Source of the DNA: Nemopilema nomurai
Lineage: Eukaryota; Cnidaria; Scyphozoa; Rhizostomeae; Rhizostomatidae
Reading direction: 5' to 3'
Assembly: GCA_003864495.1 (NCBI GenBank)
Contig: ML133503.1
Coordinates: 1,302,001 to 1,366,000, forward strand
Length of the DNA stretch: 64,000 bases
The notes beneath the pieces were generated by a model, which saw nothing but the letters and a program-made list of their open reading frames with translations, was not told the origin of the DNA and did not search any database. This document shows, in pieces, positions 13,001 through 25,923 of this stretch. Every line of letters starts with the position of its first letter. Position 1 is the stretch's first letter. Both the position numbers and the translations under genes were made by a program.

Positions 13001-15226
13001 GGCATGGAGGGCAAACACTCAATGAATCTTTGTAACGAAAACTGCCAAAAACATCCGTACTCTCGTTTTAGTTTCATACACCAGCAACGAGGTGATCTTA
13101 GAATGGATAAAAATTGCAGAATCGATTGAATTCACGAGAAACTTCAAGGTGTCAGGGTATACGATGACAGTTGTTGACAACGTCACGGAGCAACTAGATT
13201 ATGGCGTGGCTTGTAAGTGAATATATCTAGCACTGAATTGACATAAAATCAATATAGCGCCTAGCATTTATTAAACAAAAAATGTGATTTTAGGAACACT
13301 TGCAGATGTAGATGATGAGCAGATAAAAAACTGTGACCTTGAAAACGAAAATGAGCCTCTAGAATTTACATAATTGTTTTCATCAAATCAGTTTTTCAAA
13401 TTCAATGACAAATGTTATCCTGCATGGCTAAGGAAGTCGTAGGTAGTGTGGGTAGGAGAATTCTCTCTTGGCTTTTCTCGTGCTTTGCTTCTCTAAACAC
13501 GGTTGGAAACGCGAGTCAACCTGCCTTCACACTCCAACGACAGCGGAGGACATTCGAGGGTGAAATGCCAAAGAAGCATAAAATCTAAGAGGGTTGAAAA
13601 GTAATGATTTCCGGAAGTATAAAAAGTTACAAGCGAATGGGGAATCAAAAAACCTTACAACGATATGGCTATTAGCAATAATAAAGGTCTTGTCTGCTGA
13701 TCTGTTCGAAAAAAATTACTTATTTTCATGAAAATTGATTTTGGGATAAATTAGTGTAGATGCTAGCATCAGAAAGAGTTATCCAAATCCACAAGAACAA
13801 GTGTATAGAATATGACTGTTTTTTGATTGGAAAAGAAACTTCTTATGGGTTTGGAAGAGCATAAGACCATGGCAGGAAAAGATAGAAAGATGAATGATTC
13901 AATTTATAAATACGTTGATTCATTAATTGATTGAATGATGGTACTACATTTAAACTCTTCTGAGTGCTAGATGTGTTAAGTGAAAAGATTGATTGGAATG
14001 TTGAATATAGAAACCGAAACACAGACTCTCTTTTGTAAGAAGATTTTCATTTCAAAGTTTTTTGGTCAGTATCTTTAATCTGAGTAAAAGTGCTATTTGA
14101 TAGGTAACTCACTTAGATTGATCGTGCATCTTTTCTTGGTATACGTATTCATTTTTTGCAGCCAGGTTCAATATCCTGAAAGCAGTGTTTTCACTGAGAA
14201 GACAGTTCCACTTCTATTTGTATCACACGTACATTCCTAGTGCAATGGTCGTCTTTTTGGCATTTGCTGCCTTCTGGATACCTGTTAGTGCAATTCCTGC
14301 GAGAGTGACTCTGATCGTGACCAGCTTTCTTACGAGTATGGTTCTATTCACCGATGCAGGCAACTCGATTCCTCAGGTGCCATACCACACGGCCTTGGAG
14401 GTTTTCACACTTATTAACATGATATTCATTTTCATGGTTATGGTCGAATATGTCTTGATTCTCAGCAATCTGCAAATCAATTTGAAGGTAGGTCTTTTCT
14501 TTTCCTTTTCCAAATTTCCTTTTTCATAAATTTTTTCTGCAAAGTAACAAAATATAGAAATTTTGGAATAGGTGAGCAAATGTTTTGTGGCAAAAATATT
14601 CACACGGTGGAAAAACTTTCGTCTAAAACAGTATGCAATAATGATAATTATTGTGATAATTTTATGCTTCAAGTATTGCTTGACTCTTGACTTTGACCGG
14701 AGTAAATATTTTATGTGTAAGAAATTGCACGGATCAAGCACGAATCAATGCACGGATAAATCAAGCACTCCCTCTTACATTAAATATTATGATGTCGTTC
14801 TCGATTATGCATTCGTATTTTAATTATGCAATGTGAATGTCTGCATGATAAAATGGAAGCTAAACAATGTTAATTAAAAGACATAATATTACTATACATC
14901 AAGTTCGATGGCCAATGTTTACAAGCCTTCTTATAAATTTCATTGTTTTCACTTTTCAGCCAAGAAAGGATGGAAAGCGCCAGGACTTTTTGTCTTTCTC
15001 TCGGCATCCACTTCAAAACCACCATACAAATAAAGGTTTTGAAAAGAGTGAGCATGACGTCAAAGACATAAGCACTGAAGGATCCAAAACTGTAGTAGAA
15101 AATTTTGAACATATGCTACATGAGAAAGCACATGACTTTGACCGTTACTCGCGAATTCTATTTCCCTCTAGTTATTTGATCTTTCTGGTAGTTTACTTTA
15201 TCCACTATTTGATCATTGCTAATTGA
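10038..15226 (+). CDS. Cys-loop ligand-gated anion channel subunit (GABA-A/glycine-like), 442 aa
   Basis: A pentameric ligand-gated channel subunit of the plasma membrane. Exons: 10038-10170, 10975-11073, 11395-11456, 11757-11974, 12514-12596, 13072-13212, 14162-14487, 14960-15226; total 1329 nt, phases consistent. The first exon gives a hydrophobic leader after a 15-residue polar start. The extracellular domain has WWHDKRL, FWIPDVYIFNA and a canonical Cys-loop with 13 residues between the cysteines (CEMNFKLFPMDTQIC), then ESFSYTSNEVILEW. M1 begins at FYLYHTYIPS. M2 is preceded by Pro-Ala-Arg (SAIPARVTLIVTSFLTS) with Leu at 9', the signature of anion-selective channels. M3 ends exon 7. A short cytoplasmic loop and M4 (DRYSRILFPSSYLIFLVVYF) fill exon 8. 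The ligand cannot be assigned from sequence. Exon 1 is the least certain. Confidence 0.9.
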
Positions 15227-17605
15227 TAACCATCATGGATAATTGATTATAGAGCAGTATCGTGACAACCATGTGTATATTAGTATGATTCAAACCTATA
15301 TTAAGATGTTTGCTTTTTTAAATGGACGCTTTACGAAGCCGCAAGAGCATTTGCTGTCTATTTAGCCAACAGAGTAATTTACAAAAAACTTGGTGCTACT
15401 GCTTTTGAACCAATCGCTAGACGAGTGTAAAACACATTCCGAACAACATATAGAAGCAATCGAAGGGGCAATTGACGTACATTGAATTCAGTTTATAAGA
15501 TTAATTATGTTACGTACCAAAACAACGATGTATTTAGTAACTGGCAAGCCCCCTTTAGAGCGTGCACCAAAATGACTTGCATAGCTAATCGGAGTTCAAA
15601 CACTTAGCATTCATTATTCATAGGATTGATAGACCATTTACCAAACTATGAGCAATGCTTAAAGCCTTTAAGATTCTGGCTAGCTTTTGTCACGACAATG
15701 TCCCGCGTGGAGTCGCAAAACACTCCTCGTATCAGTTAAAATTTTGAAGACAGTGTGGTATCACAGGAGGTCAATCGTGAGGTCCAACTTGGAAAAAACC
15801 ATTCTCATTGACCAAATATCACTTTAAAGAAATGCTAACATCTATTGAAATAAATATATTTAAAGAGCCATAAATAAGTCTTCAGTGGATCATTTGCGTT
15901 TGATCGTGGAATTGTCGTATCTTTGCTCTAAAGATATTTTTATTTTTAAAGGTTCACGATTCTGTAGACTCTTGAGTTGATATAAATTGTACTTCATATG
16001 CCGTTTGAAATCCAACGTATTTGTAGTACTTAAACATAACATTATTAAAAGAGTTGTGGGAGCATCTAATCAGTATTCATTCTAATAAGATTCAGAGTAG
16101 AAAAAATCGTTTAGCACATAGTACCAAATTCAATATTGATTTGATTCTTCGCTCACTTTCTCAAAAAGCCAATGAATTTTTACAAAGTGACATAGGTGTG
16201 AGGAGAAAGTGGTCGTAATGAAAATTCACAAAAAAATATTTATTATGAAAACGGTTGGTATCCATATGCATTCTTTTTCATTATGCATTCTGACAACATG
16301 CTCCTTAATTGAAAGCTTGCGTCTGACAAATAAACTCTATTAACGACAAACTCCATTATGTGAAAACGTTGTGGTAAACTCTAAAACATAATAAGCAGGT
16401 TTAATTGGCTATTTCAAAACCCTCTTGAAGGCCCTCCTCTAGGGAGGAAGTAGATTCATAGACACTGAATTCTTTATCTTTATACTTATTTGTTCATGAT
16501 ACTTGATACGTAAGTTTAATGGAGTCTCTTCCTGATGCTGTCAACTATTGTATTTCTGAATAGGAAGAAAACAATAGAAAATTTCTATTTGAATTTTGGT
16601 TTCAGCACCAATGTATTATGCAAAGAATGGTATTGAATGGATAACTAGAGTACATTTTGCTTAGACGATAGCGCGGTTCCTTCACAGAAATGTCAACATG
16701 TAAAAATGTATGTGCTTCTAAAATGTTTCGAGCAAGCGCAAGATTTACAATTGCTTTCTTGCCATTTGATATTGGCAGCAGGACTGTCTTTTCCACAACA
16801 AATTTTCATTCTTAACCATTGTGAATTAAATTGATAGAAACACCACCAAAACGTTTAATACTTATCTAGCTTTGATGCTGAAAGAAACTCTTTCTAGGGC
16901 AAAGCTTCTTTAATCTCCATTCAAGAAAATAGATAATTTACAATATGATTTCAGTAGCCTATTAAATAACTGGAAGTTTTAAATAGACCTTTGGCTGCCG
17001 TATAGGATGCACAGACAACGTGGTTAACATTAATGCTAGACTTGTATCTAAAGGTAAAAATTGTTTTAATATCATCAGCTTTGAAGAAAAACATTTACGT
17101 TACCACAAATGTAGGAATGATGAAAATTTCAAACTGCAGATCATGAAGGTGCCCTTAAGTTTTCTAATGTGTAGCAAAACTAAAGTATTACCTTGAAATG
17201 CCAATGGCTGACAGAAAAAATTAGCAAACTCAAAGGTTTAGCTTTCTTAATTATTTATTGGTGTGTTTTTATGAATAATATTTCCTCAAAATCTCTCAGT
17301 TATCCGCGGTGGGTCTTTCTGCAACCCTTTGAGGAATGTGTCCCCATCCACTTTAAAGGTGCTTCCTACAACATCGTGTACAGCTTTGGTCATCTTCCTG
17401 CATTTACGTGCTGCTGATCTTCACTTAAGCGTTTTTCTATCATTTTCGTGCTTAGATTAAAAATGCAACCAGCGCATTAACAGTTTGTAAACAATGGGGT
17501 ATTGCGTTATTTCTTTGATACAAACTGTTTTTTGTCTTATCCTTGCGCTGGTGAACAGGCTATATGTCTGTGAGCTTCGTTCATGAGGATATTTGCACCA
17601 ATGTT
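15227..17605. other. Convergent intergenic region between the two receptor genes
   Basis: This tail-to-tail interval holds the 3' UTRs of both Cys-loop receptor genes. The open frames inside it (for example 16602-16796 and 17193-17417) show no domain or conserved motif. Confidence 0.6.
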
Positions 17606-20600
17606 TCAGTTCGATAAACAGTAAGAGAAGTAAGCAGCCACGTAAGACATGTAAATAATTGGAAAGAGAAGACGAGAGTATTTGTCGACGATATGGGGCT
17701 CTTTGCTTGCGGCTCTCTGCTCAATTATTTGCGTGACGCAGTCTTTAAAGCTTTTGATAGCAATTCCTTCAGCATCTGGCTTTCCTCCAATCACATCTTT
17801 TGACCTTCCATTTGACCTTGCAGGTTTTACAAAGCCCTTTGTAAAAAAAGTAACGATGAAGAGGTGTTATGTGCAGAATTATAAATCTACACAATCATTT
17901 TACAATTGTCTTTTCAAAAGCATATTTTGCACCTTTTGGCCGTAAATTCATGGTGCTTCAGAAAATTGCTTTTAGAATGTCATTAATGACAACTGCTTTT
18001 TCAAATCTTCAACAAAATCCCTCTTATGCGCCTATTTTCAACAGCAAATTTTTGAAATTCATGTTCAGCAAAATGTATCTAACGTCCATGAAATATTTTA
18101 AAGGTGACCAAAGAGAAAAAGTTTATGCTAACCTTGCTGCCAAAATTTGGATATCGAAGGACAACAACATACTCGAGCATAGCAAAAATGATGCAAATTG
18201 CATTGGTAAGGGCGAAAACTTCCAGGGCAGTAATGTAGGAGACATCTGGTACGCTGTTCCCAATGTTGTTGAACAGCAACATCGTGGACAGAAAGTTGGT
18301 CACAATCAATGTAACCCTTGCAGGGACAGCGCTGGCTGAAATCCAAAAGGTGCACCAAGACAAGGCCACGAGGAACATGGTCGGAATGTAGATGTGATAT
18401 ACGTAATTGGGGAGCAGCCTTCTGAACCGAAACTGCAGCCCCGCAATTTCAAAGTTTTCTAGACATTATGAAAAAGAAGAAAGTATAAACTCAGTAAACG
18501 AAATATTCATTGATATGCATTGAATATTAATTTAGATTTTTAAGCCATAATATAGAATAGCTATAAAAACGTCTTTTTCCGAGAGCTGTTTGTTAAATGT
18601 TTGGATTAGTTTACAATTTGAATTAAGAAACCTATTGCTCTTCATCCATCGTCATTCATCAGGTTTAGGCAAAAAAGTTTAAAGGGAGAAACCGCTTCTA
18701 CGTCACTGAGACAAATGGGCAGGAAATATTGTTATTCAATTAGATTCGTTTGATCATTGATTGTGATTAAAATATTCTTCCAAGTTAGGCTCTACGATGT
18801 TGAGGGTTGGTAGTGACCTTTAATTGTAAATGAATAGATTGTTTATGTGTTTATATGACGTAAAGTAGACAGGACATTGGTCTAAATGACGAACACTGAG
18901 ACTCACGATTGCCAAGGTACTGTCTTTGCGCTGTTTCTGCTTTAATAGATTCGACACTGTATCCAGATATGGTAAGGCTTTTACTATCATACTCAACTGG
19001 GTTGTTATTTTTCCATTTCAACTCTAGTTCTTGCTGTGTGAAAGCATCTGTGTTTAGAAAGTTTGTGGTCAATGGATGGAGCTGAAGTTATGCTCGGTAA
19101 TGAAAACATGGTGAATATTTTCAATAAACTAAGTTTAATACTAAAATGCAAGAAGAAAGCATTCAAAAGAAAGTGTTTTTACTTTGTCAAGGAGTGCATC
19201 AATACCAACTATGGCATCGGAGGGTTTCTCTTTACCTCTTTGAACGCGAGCATGAATTCCCGCAGGTAAAACGCGCACTCCCTCTCAGGTACAAAGTAAA
19301 TGCAGTGAAATCTGCCAGATATTGTTATCGGTTGTTATTGTTATTTAGCAAAGCCTCATTGTAAAAATGTTGTAGACATACAGCTTTCAAACATCAATGA
19401 ACACAACTGTTTATCCATTGGATAAAGCCGGAAGTTCATTTGGCAGGAAAACTCCACCGTCAACCTAAAAAATATTGAAACTTTGTCAAGAAGTCACTGC
19501 ACAAATCTTGCAATAAACTTTCAATTAAGTATAGATTTCCAAATATGATGTAACTTGAAAATATCTATTACGCATTTAAGTCATCCTTTATCTTATTTCG
19601 TGCACCTGATCGAGAAGTTTCAGCATTTCATGCTTAATCGCAAAAATTATTGGAAAGGACATTACAAAAGCAATTACACTGAATAAAAACCTTTGTTTTT
19701 ACGATAAAAAAGAGTAGCATAGCGTTATATGATTTCTAACTTTTAGTAAACAAAGTGATATTTCCGCAAAATGTCCATATTGACTTAGTTAAAACAGTCT
19801 CTAGCACGAAATAAATTGGCTCAGGTACATTGCTTCCCTACAAATGTTGAAGCAAGAACGAAATAAAAATGTTAAAACAAGAAGACAAAAAGTATCTTTT
19901 TCAAAATTGCTAAAAGGTATTTCGGATTCTTTATGCAAATATTCAACAATCACATGCGACCTAACAAGCTAATCATAGTAACACAGAAAATGAACAAAAA
20001 TGCAAACATAATCACGCAAGAGGGTCGGCAACTTTAGCCCAAATAAAATGGAGCACTTGCATCTGAATACAAACTGATTTTTGGTATTCACAAAACGAAT
20101 AAGAATAGGCCTGTGAAATACCTTGTGCTTAAGTAAACAGAGCCATTGGGTCCGATTGTCGTTCTCATGGTCTCTGTTGTCCCTTTTGGAGAACTGATTT
20201 TAATCGCATTCGTCACATATGTATCTGGAATCCAAATGAGGCTCGAAGGATTCCCGTTGAAATTTATTTCCGTTTGGTTGTCAAAATTAAGTCTTGGGTC
20301 GCTCCACCATTGTCTCAGAATTACGTCACATCTCACTGACTACGAATAAAAAATGTTGACTGCTCTTAAAGCACTTGCTTAGAAAATCATTGCTATAGAA
20401 CTCCAATACAAAAGCAATCGAGAAAATGAGAACCAAAGAGGCAGTGTAACAACTTGTAAACAATGGTCCTATTCATTTTTCTAGCACTTTGAAAATACTT
20501 GAACTTAATCAGTGAGTTTAATGGAAAAATTTTGCAGAGTTATGGACATTTTTACAACTGACCGTGGTGAGCAAGCTAATTGGTCCCAGTGCAATAAGCG

Positions 20601-21596
20601 CTATTTGCAATGTCACATTTGTAGCTGGAAAACAGACAACAACAACATTTACTTTAGCTCTAGATGCAACATACTTTAAAGAAACAAGGTCCTGATTTAA
20701 ATTCCTTTAACAAATAGAAAAAACAGGACATAGTGATATAAGATAAGGTACAAAACAACATTAAATATTGAACAGAACATTTAATAGAAACGATTGAAAT
20801 AAAAGCTTGAGGCAAGTACATACCAGATTGCGAAGGACGTATGCGACGATCATAACCATTTTTACTCAAACTGTCGATAAACTTTGAAATATTAGCTGTA
20901 TTCACATCCACTGCTTCCCCTATAGTCAAGGAGATTAATCTTACTGCAAGTGATAGAGAGGAAATGTTTTATTACAGCAAAAGAAGCCATGAATATTCAG
21001 ATCTAAAGTCATTGACTTTACTCTATTTTAATCTTAATGAAAATGTGCGCAAAGACTGATTAATTTAAGCAGAGTAAATCATGCACTCTTTCTCACAATC
21101 CTCACATTCTTTCGATCCTCAATTCACTATTCATTTAGTCGGCTTTGGCTATTTCCCCACGTTCCTATTCTCCGACTAGTAGTGGACGAAAATATGCTTC
21201 AGGTGCGCGAAAACTATGACTTTGCTGTTAGGAGCTGTTTATTAGATATTTATTTTTCAAATCAACTATATAGCAAGTAGCTAATATTTGGGAATATTTC
21301 TGCATGTTAAATAAAGAGAAGAAGAGAACAATTCTGCATGTTAAATATTTTGTTTCAGCAGTTTATGCTATAGTAACTTCAACATAATATTTTGATGTCT
21401 TCAATGGTCCTAAGAAAGTAGATGGAAAACACAAGGTATGGAGAACCTTACAATGTCGCATCAAATTGTTTTAAACAGCTTTGCGTAGTTTATAAGAAAT
21501 TAAGAAAACAGAGCCTGTTTGATTACCTTTTGAGATCAAAGCCAAGATGGATAAGATTACCAGCCAGTATCTAAGGAAATGCCAGATAAATTTCAT
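17606..21596 (-). CDS. Cys-loop ligand-gated anion channel subunit, 408 aa, paralog of the upstream receptor
   Basis: Eight exons in coding order: 21527-21596, 20824-20919, 20563-20624, 20122-20339, 19382-19464, 18907-19047, 18133-18458, 17606-17836; total 1227 nt, phases consistent. Exon 1 is a clear signal peptide (MKFIWHFLRYWLVILSILAL). Extracellular motifs are WWSDPRLNFDNQTEI, IWIPDTYVTNA and a Cys-loop with 13-residue spacing (CQMNFRLYPMDKQLC). M2 is preceded by SASAVPAR and reads VTLIVTNFLSTMLLF, so anion selectivity is predicted. M4 is DKYSRLLFPIIYMSYVAAYF. Exons of 62, 218, 83, 141 and 326 nt match the convergent neighbour base for base in length, which marks a local inverted duplication. 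The acceptor of the last exon could instead lie about 20 bases further in; both are in frame. Confidence 0.9.
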
Positions 21597-24500
21597 TAGT
21601 TCCTTAATAATTATGTTTAAAATTCTTTCGAGATATTTTGACGTGAAAGGACAGTTTAGACTATGCAAACTTACAACATTGGTATATTATATTATGATGC
21701 TAACTTGGCATGTCTTAAATTATCTTGAATTCCCAATTTTCTAAATTCCAAGCTTTGAGTGTTTAAGATGGCTGTTGCTGGGAAAATATGACGTAATTTT
21801 AAAATCAAGATTGGTTCCCTCAAGCTTTGTAGCTAAAACTAGATAAATAGCTAAGTTATTTTTTGTCTAGCAGCTCATTTTCCCAGTCTCCTCTAAAAGA
21901 AAGCCACGGACATGAAGCAGGGCTATGCACAAATGTCAGAAATTTTGTCGGACTATCTTTTGCCATATCACCGAAATATCACCTTTTATCAGCAATTAAA
22001 AGACTATTTTCAACTGTAGCTGGATACTTACTTGCAAGTATGACCAAAATAAGGACATTTCCTTGTAGCTCGTCCGTTCATGTCTGCTCCGTTATAATTT
22101 CTTGAGTTCAAGAAAGAAGGTTGTTTGGACATCAAGTCACATTTGATCTGTATGGCTGCACAAAGAGAGAAAAGCAACATAACTATATCTCTATTCGTTT
22201 TCTAAGGTCTAATATAAATTTGAGGTGAATATCAATGTAAACACCTGCTTCCTAAGATTTATGTGAACATGCTATGTAAACAAATTATGCAGCTTTGTAG
22301 AGATGATTACAACTGATAATAGGTTTTTCTTAAGAAAAGAATCTGAAAAGCTTTTCCTACAAACTTCATCGTGCTTTTCTATACTATGAAACTGCCGATA
22401 AATCATCAACAGAGTTACGGCATTCTTCGTACACCGCGACAGGATACCTATGCTCTATACTATGTTCACGCCTTACACGCTACGTTTACTTGGCACCGAA
22501 TAAGCCATCACTGGATCATTTGGTGGATAATCAAGTGACAGTTTAATGCACTTGAGGGCCTATTTGACCAAGTGAACAATTCTTTATAGATGGTAATCAA
22601 GAAATTCGAAGACAACGATTTTGAGTGTTGAGGAATGTTAGATTCGCATCATAGACCGGACAGTCTTTCTGTGGCAACTCTTGCCCTGATTCAACAAATT
22701 TAGGACATTTTTCAGATGAAATGTTGGCAAGTCAAAGATTCCATCACGCTAATTAACTTTCAATTGCTTTTTAAGACGTTGGACACCTGCTCCATTATTC
22801 AAGCACTTCCAGGTTTGTGTACACCAATCACGTGGTGTGTTGCTATTATCCGAAAATGCCAGGATAAATGAGTTGTGATTTATTCTTCCCGGCTGGAGGG
22901 TAGATTGAGAGCTATGATTCCAGCATCTTTCGCTCAAACTATCCTAATCAACAGATTTGTGACATTCGAAGAGGTTTTAACAATTGTCTCAGTCACAGGC
23001 AGACACTTGTGACAGGGCTGGCGAAATCCTGCCCATCCCCCACCCCTACTTTTATTCTAGAGCAAAATGTTTCCAAGGTCATGTAGAAAAAGAGGAAAGA
23101 AAAAGTTAGCCATGTAGTTAAATCTATAACTGGAAAGAAAGGAGGTCAAATGTTCTGTGATTTATTTTATTTAGTAAGGCCCTGACACTGATTTCCTTAT
23201 AATAATAAAAACGGACGGCTACATTTGCTGAGCTCTTTCATAATTTTCACAACTTGACCCTCTCACTCTAGAATGCATATCACCGGTCCTGTTTGAAAGA
23301 TATAAAGTCCAGGAAGAAAATAAGGCTCCAGGTCAATATCATTACCATTATTCAAAGAAGGAGAGTTCTAATGCACTATAACCAACTTAAGGAAAACAAA
23401 TCCATGAAATTAAAGCACTGAATAAGCGACAAAAGACCGTTAAGGGCTGTACGATAGAAATCTTTTTAGATGCTAGGTTAATAGATGCTATTGAAAGACT
23501 GGAAAAGTCGAGAGAGATTTAATGGCTTACCTTTCTATACGACGGCCTATGCTTTGTGCTCGCAACAGATTTCCATTCCGTCTGTTTGAAGTAATTCAAG
23601 AACTATTTAAAATTTATTACGGAAAATCAAAGCAGGTTTTGAAAACGATATGAAAGTACTCTTTAAAGCATTTTGTTAAGCTATTTTTTTCGCAATGAAA
23701 AACTTCATAGTAGCACAGATGGGGAACAATGGTTGCTGCGTAATTTAACTAACTTTTTATCCGAGACTCCTCGGAGCATGCAAATGTCTTACTAAAATGG
23801 CCAAAAGCTGACAAGAAGCCAGTTGCGGATTTGAATACAATAAAGGATTCTATGACGAGCCTATGATTGGTTGGCTAATGTCCAATCAGCGTCTATTTCT
23901 TACTTTAATTTGAAGAATGTAAGTGAAAAGACGAACTATATCTGTATTCATAGAATGAAATTTCAATTGCAGAAGGATTCCAAGTCCCATAGATGACCTA
24001 GCTTGCCTAAAATACGACGTTTTTAAAATATATTTCTGGATTTTCTAAAAGATGTTGCCCTACAGCCAAAAAACATTTAATTTGGATGCTTTGTAATCTC
24101 AAGACTGCTGCTCTCTTTGCGCAGAGGCAGTATTTAAGACACAAATTCATTTCTAACTTTTGCTTTCCTATCAGAATAATGTAAAGCTACTTCTTGTAAC
24201 AGCAAAGTACAGCTTTAATAAAAGAAGTTCTTTGTTTTTATATAAGACGTTAAGCAACATAATCTTGCTTTTTCTTGGTTTTTTTCTTCGCTTTGTCTTT
24301 GCAGAAAACAATATAGTTGTTTTGCTTACTCTATCAATGGGAAATGGATCTAGTACTTCATACATAACATAAGTACATAACATATATGCATAAGTAAGCT
24401 TTAATTTTTAGATAAAACCCTTTCCTTTCAGGGCTTGAGCCAAAAAGTACAAGATAATTTGCAAAATTTTAGGCTTTTAAGCTGCATTATTTACATCTGC

Positions 24501-25517
24501 CCGGCATAAAAAATTGTATGGGTATCCTAAGAGAAATTTACCTTAATATTTCAAAATCTCTTCTTTTGCGGCACCATTTATATAATTTATGTCAAAAAGG
24601 TATGTTTACGACTAAATCTCTTATATGTTGACAGAAATCATGAAGAGGTTTCACCATCAGCATTGTATAGACTCGCTAAAATAATACATACATAAGTTCT
24701 TAAACATTTTAAGCAACCAGTATGTAATCGAAGAAAACTAAAGCGCGTGTATCTAAAAGATGTTTATGAAAATACGCCAGTGTCGTTGGAGTTCTTGATG
24801 GTGAATTAATAACTATGACAAAGCAGAGTGCTTCTCTAGTTCAACGAGATGAGTTCTGCATGCAAATTGTAAAAATGCAAAGTGAACATGCCTTCTAAAC
24901 AATTCGGATATGAACGGCAACTCTAGGTCTTTGACGTAACAATGAAGTAGTTGATAGATGTTCAGCTCAGTTCCTTATGAATGCAACGAAATGTCCCCAG
25001 GCATTGACGTCTCATTAAGAGTTAGGTTGCTAGATTCAGCTAATGAAGTAAGGTATACTTGTAATTAACCAGTGAAATGGATTCTTAGGGTGCAACGTAC
25101 GTTCGATGATACCTGTATGCACTCACCCACCTGAATTACTTCAGTTTAATGAAGCTTGTTGCCGGTAGCATAATGATAGTTACTTTGAATATCAAACGCG
25201 GCACCTTGCACAAAATGCAAATTCCCTCGTTGTTTATTGGAAACTCTCTGATTCAGTGAAATTTTGCTTGCGGGTACCAATTCAAACGCTTTCCTAAATA
25301 CGAATTTTAATGCTTTTAACTAATGGTATCTCCAGGTATCAAAGTAATCTGGTTTTTAAGAAACATCTATGTTACAAAGAGGGGCTCTCTACAAAATTTT
25401 CATCGCACTTGCAGCTCATGACTTCAATAATGAATATAACGAGTCATTACCTTTTAAGTGACTATGATTTACCTAATTGGCATTAAGTATCTGGTTTATT
25501 AGCCACGGCTGACCTAC
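21597..25517. other. Gene-poor stretch, about 3.9 kb
   Basis: The 5' flank of the minus-strand receptor followed by AT-rich DNA. A 62-residue minus frame at 22749-22937 contains NTPRDWCTQTWKCLNN but has no recognised domain or partner exon. No RNA gene or mobile-element protein was seen. Confidence 0.5.
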
Positions 25518-25619
25518 CATTGCAGCAAAGTAAACAGAATCTTCAAAATTAGGCTGATATTGCCAAATGTTCACTGCATTTTGGATCAACACTAGAACAA
25601 GCAATATTGAAAGATGCAT
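25473..25619 (-). CDS. Possible small secreted peptide or signal-peptide exon
   Basis: A minus-strand frame starts at ATG 25619 with a classic leader (MHLSILLVLVLIQNAVN) and continues IWQYQPNFEDSVYFAAM. There a GTAGGT donor at 25512-25517 could end a 102-nt first exon in phase 0. Without splicing the frame runs to a TAA after 48 residues in all. It is divergent from the astacin gene that starts at 25924. I found no second exon downstream and do not recognise a family. Either a very short secreted peptide or the first exon of an unidentified gene is possible. Confidence 0.3.
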   Translation of the reverse strand: MHLSILLVLVLIQNAVNIWQYQPNFEDSVYFAAMVGQPWLINQILNAN

Positions 25620-25840
25620 TTTTCCGAGTGATTGCCAAAGTGTTCGGCCATATGACTTAATAAGATGCCACATTTATGTTTACTGTAGATTCAGCTTCGT
25701 CCTTCTGGCCTGCAAAAGCATTGGATTGCAAGGATATGACGGATCCGTTTGCGCAACCAATTTGCATAGCTGTGTTCTTTCCTGGATGAAATCGCAAAGA
25801 GACAGTGCAAAGCAAACAGCCGGAGCCACTCGCGCAAGGG

Positions 25841-25848
25841 TATTTAAA
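25841..25848 (+). promoter_or_regulatory. TATA-like element of the first astacin gene
   Basis: TATTTAAA lies 83 bases before the ATG at 25924, a reasonable distance for a core promoter with a short 5' UTR. Confidence 0.35.
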
Positions 25849-25923
25849 ATGCAGCGTCTGCTGTAACTCACTTCATGAAAAGAGGTGCGAGATAGTTGGC
25901 CCTTGGTTTAACCAACTGCAAAC

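Noticed and set aside
18128..18358. Second minus-strand frame across the receptor transmembrane exon
   Set aside because: It is a +1 shadow of the exon encoding M1-M3, where the true frame shows the Pro-Ala-Arg motif.
21966..22110. Alternative first exon for the minus-strand receptor (hydrophobic NVLILVILA frame)
   Set aside because: That frame has no ATG. The exon at 21527-21596 has an ATG, a signal peptide and the right phase.
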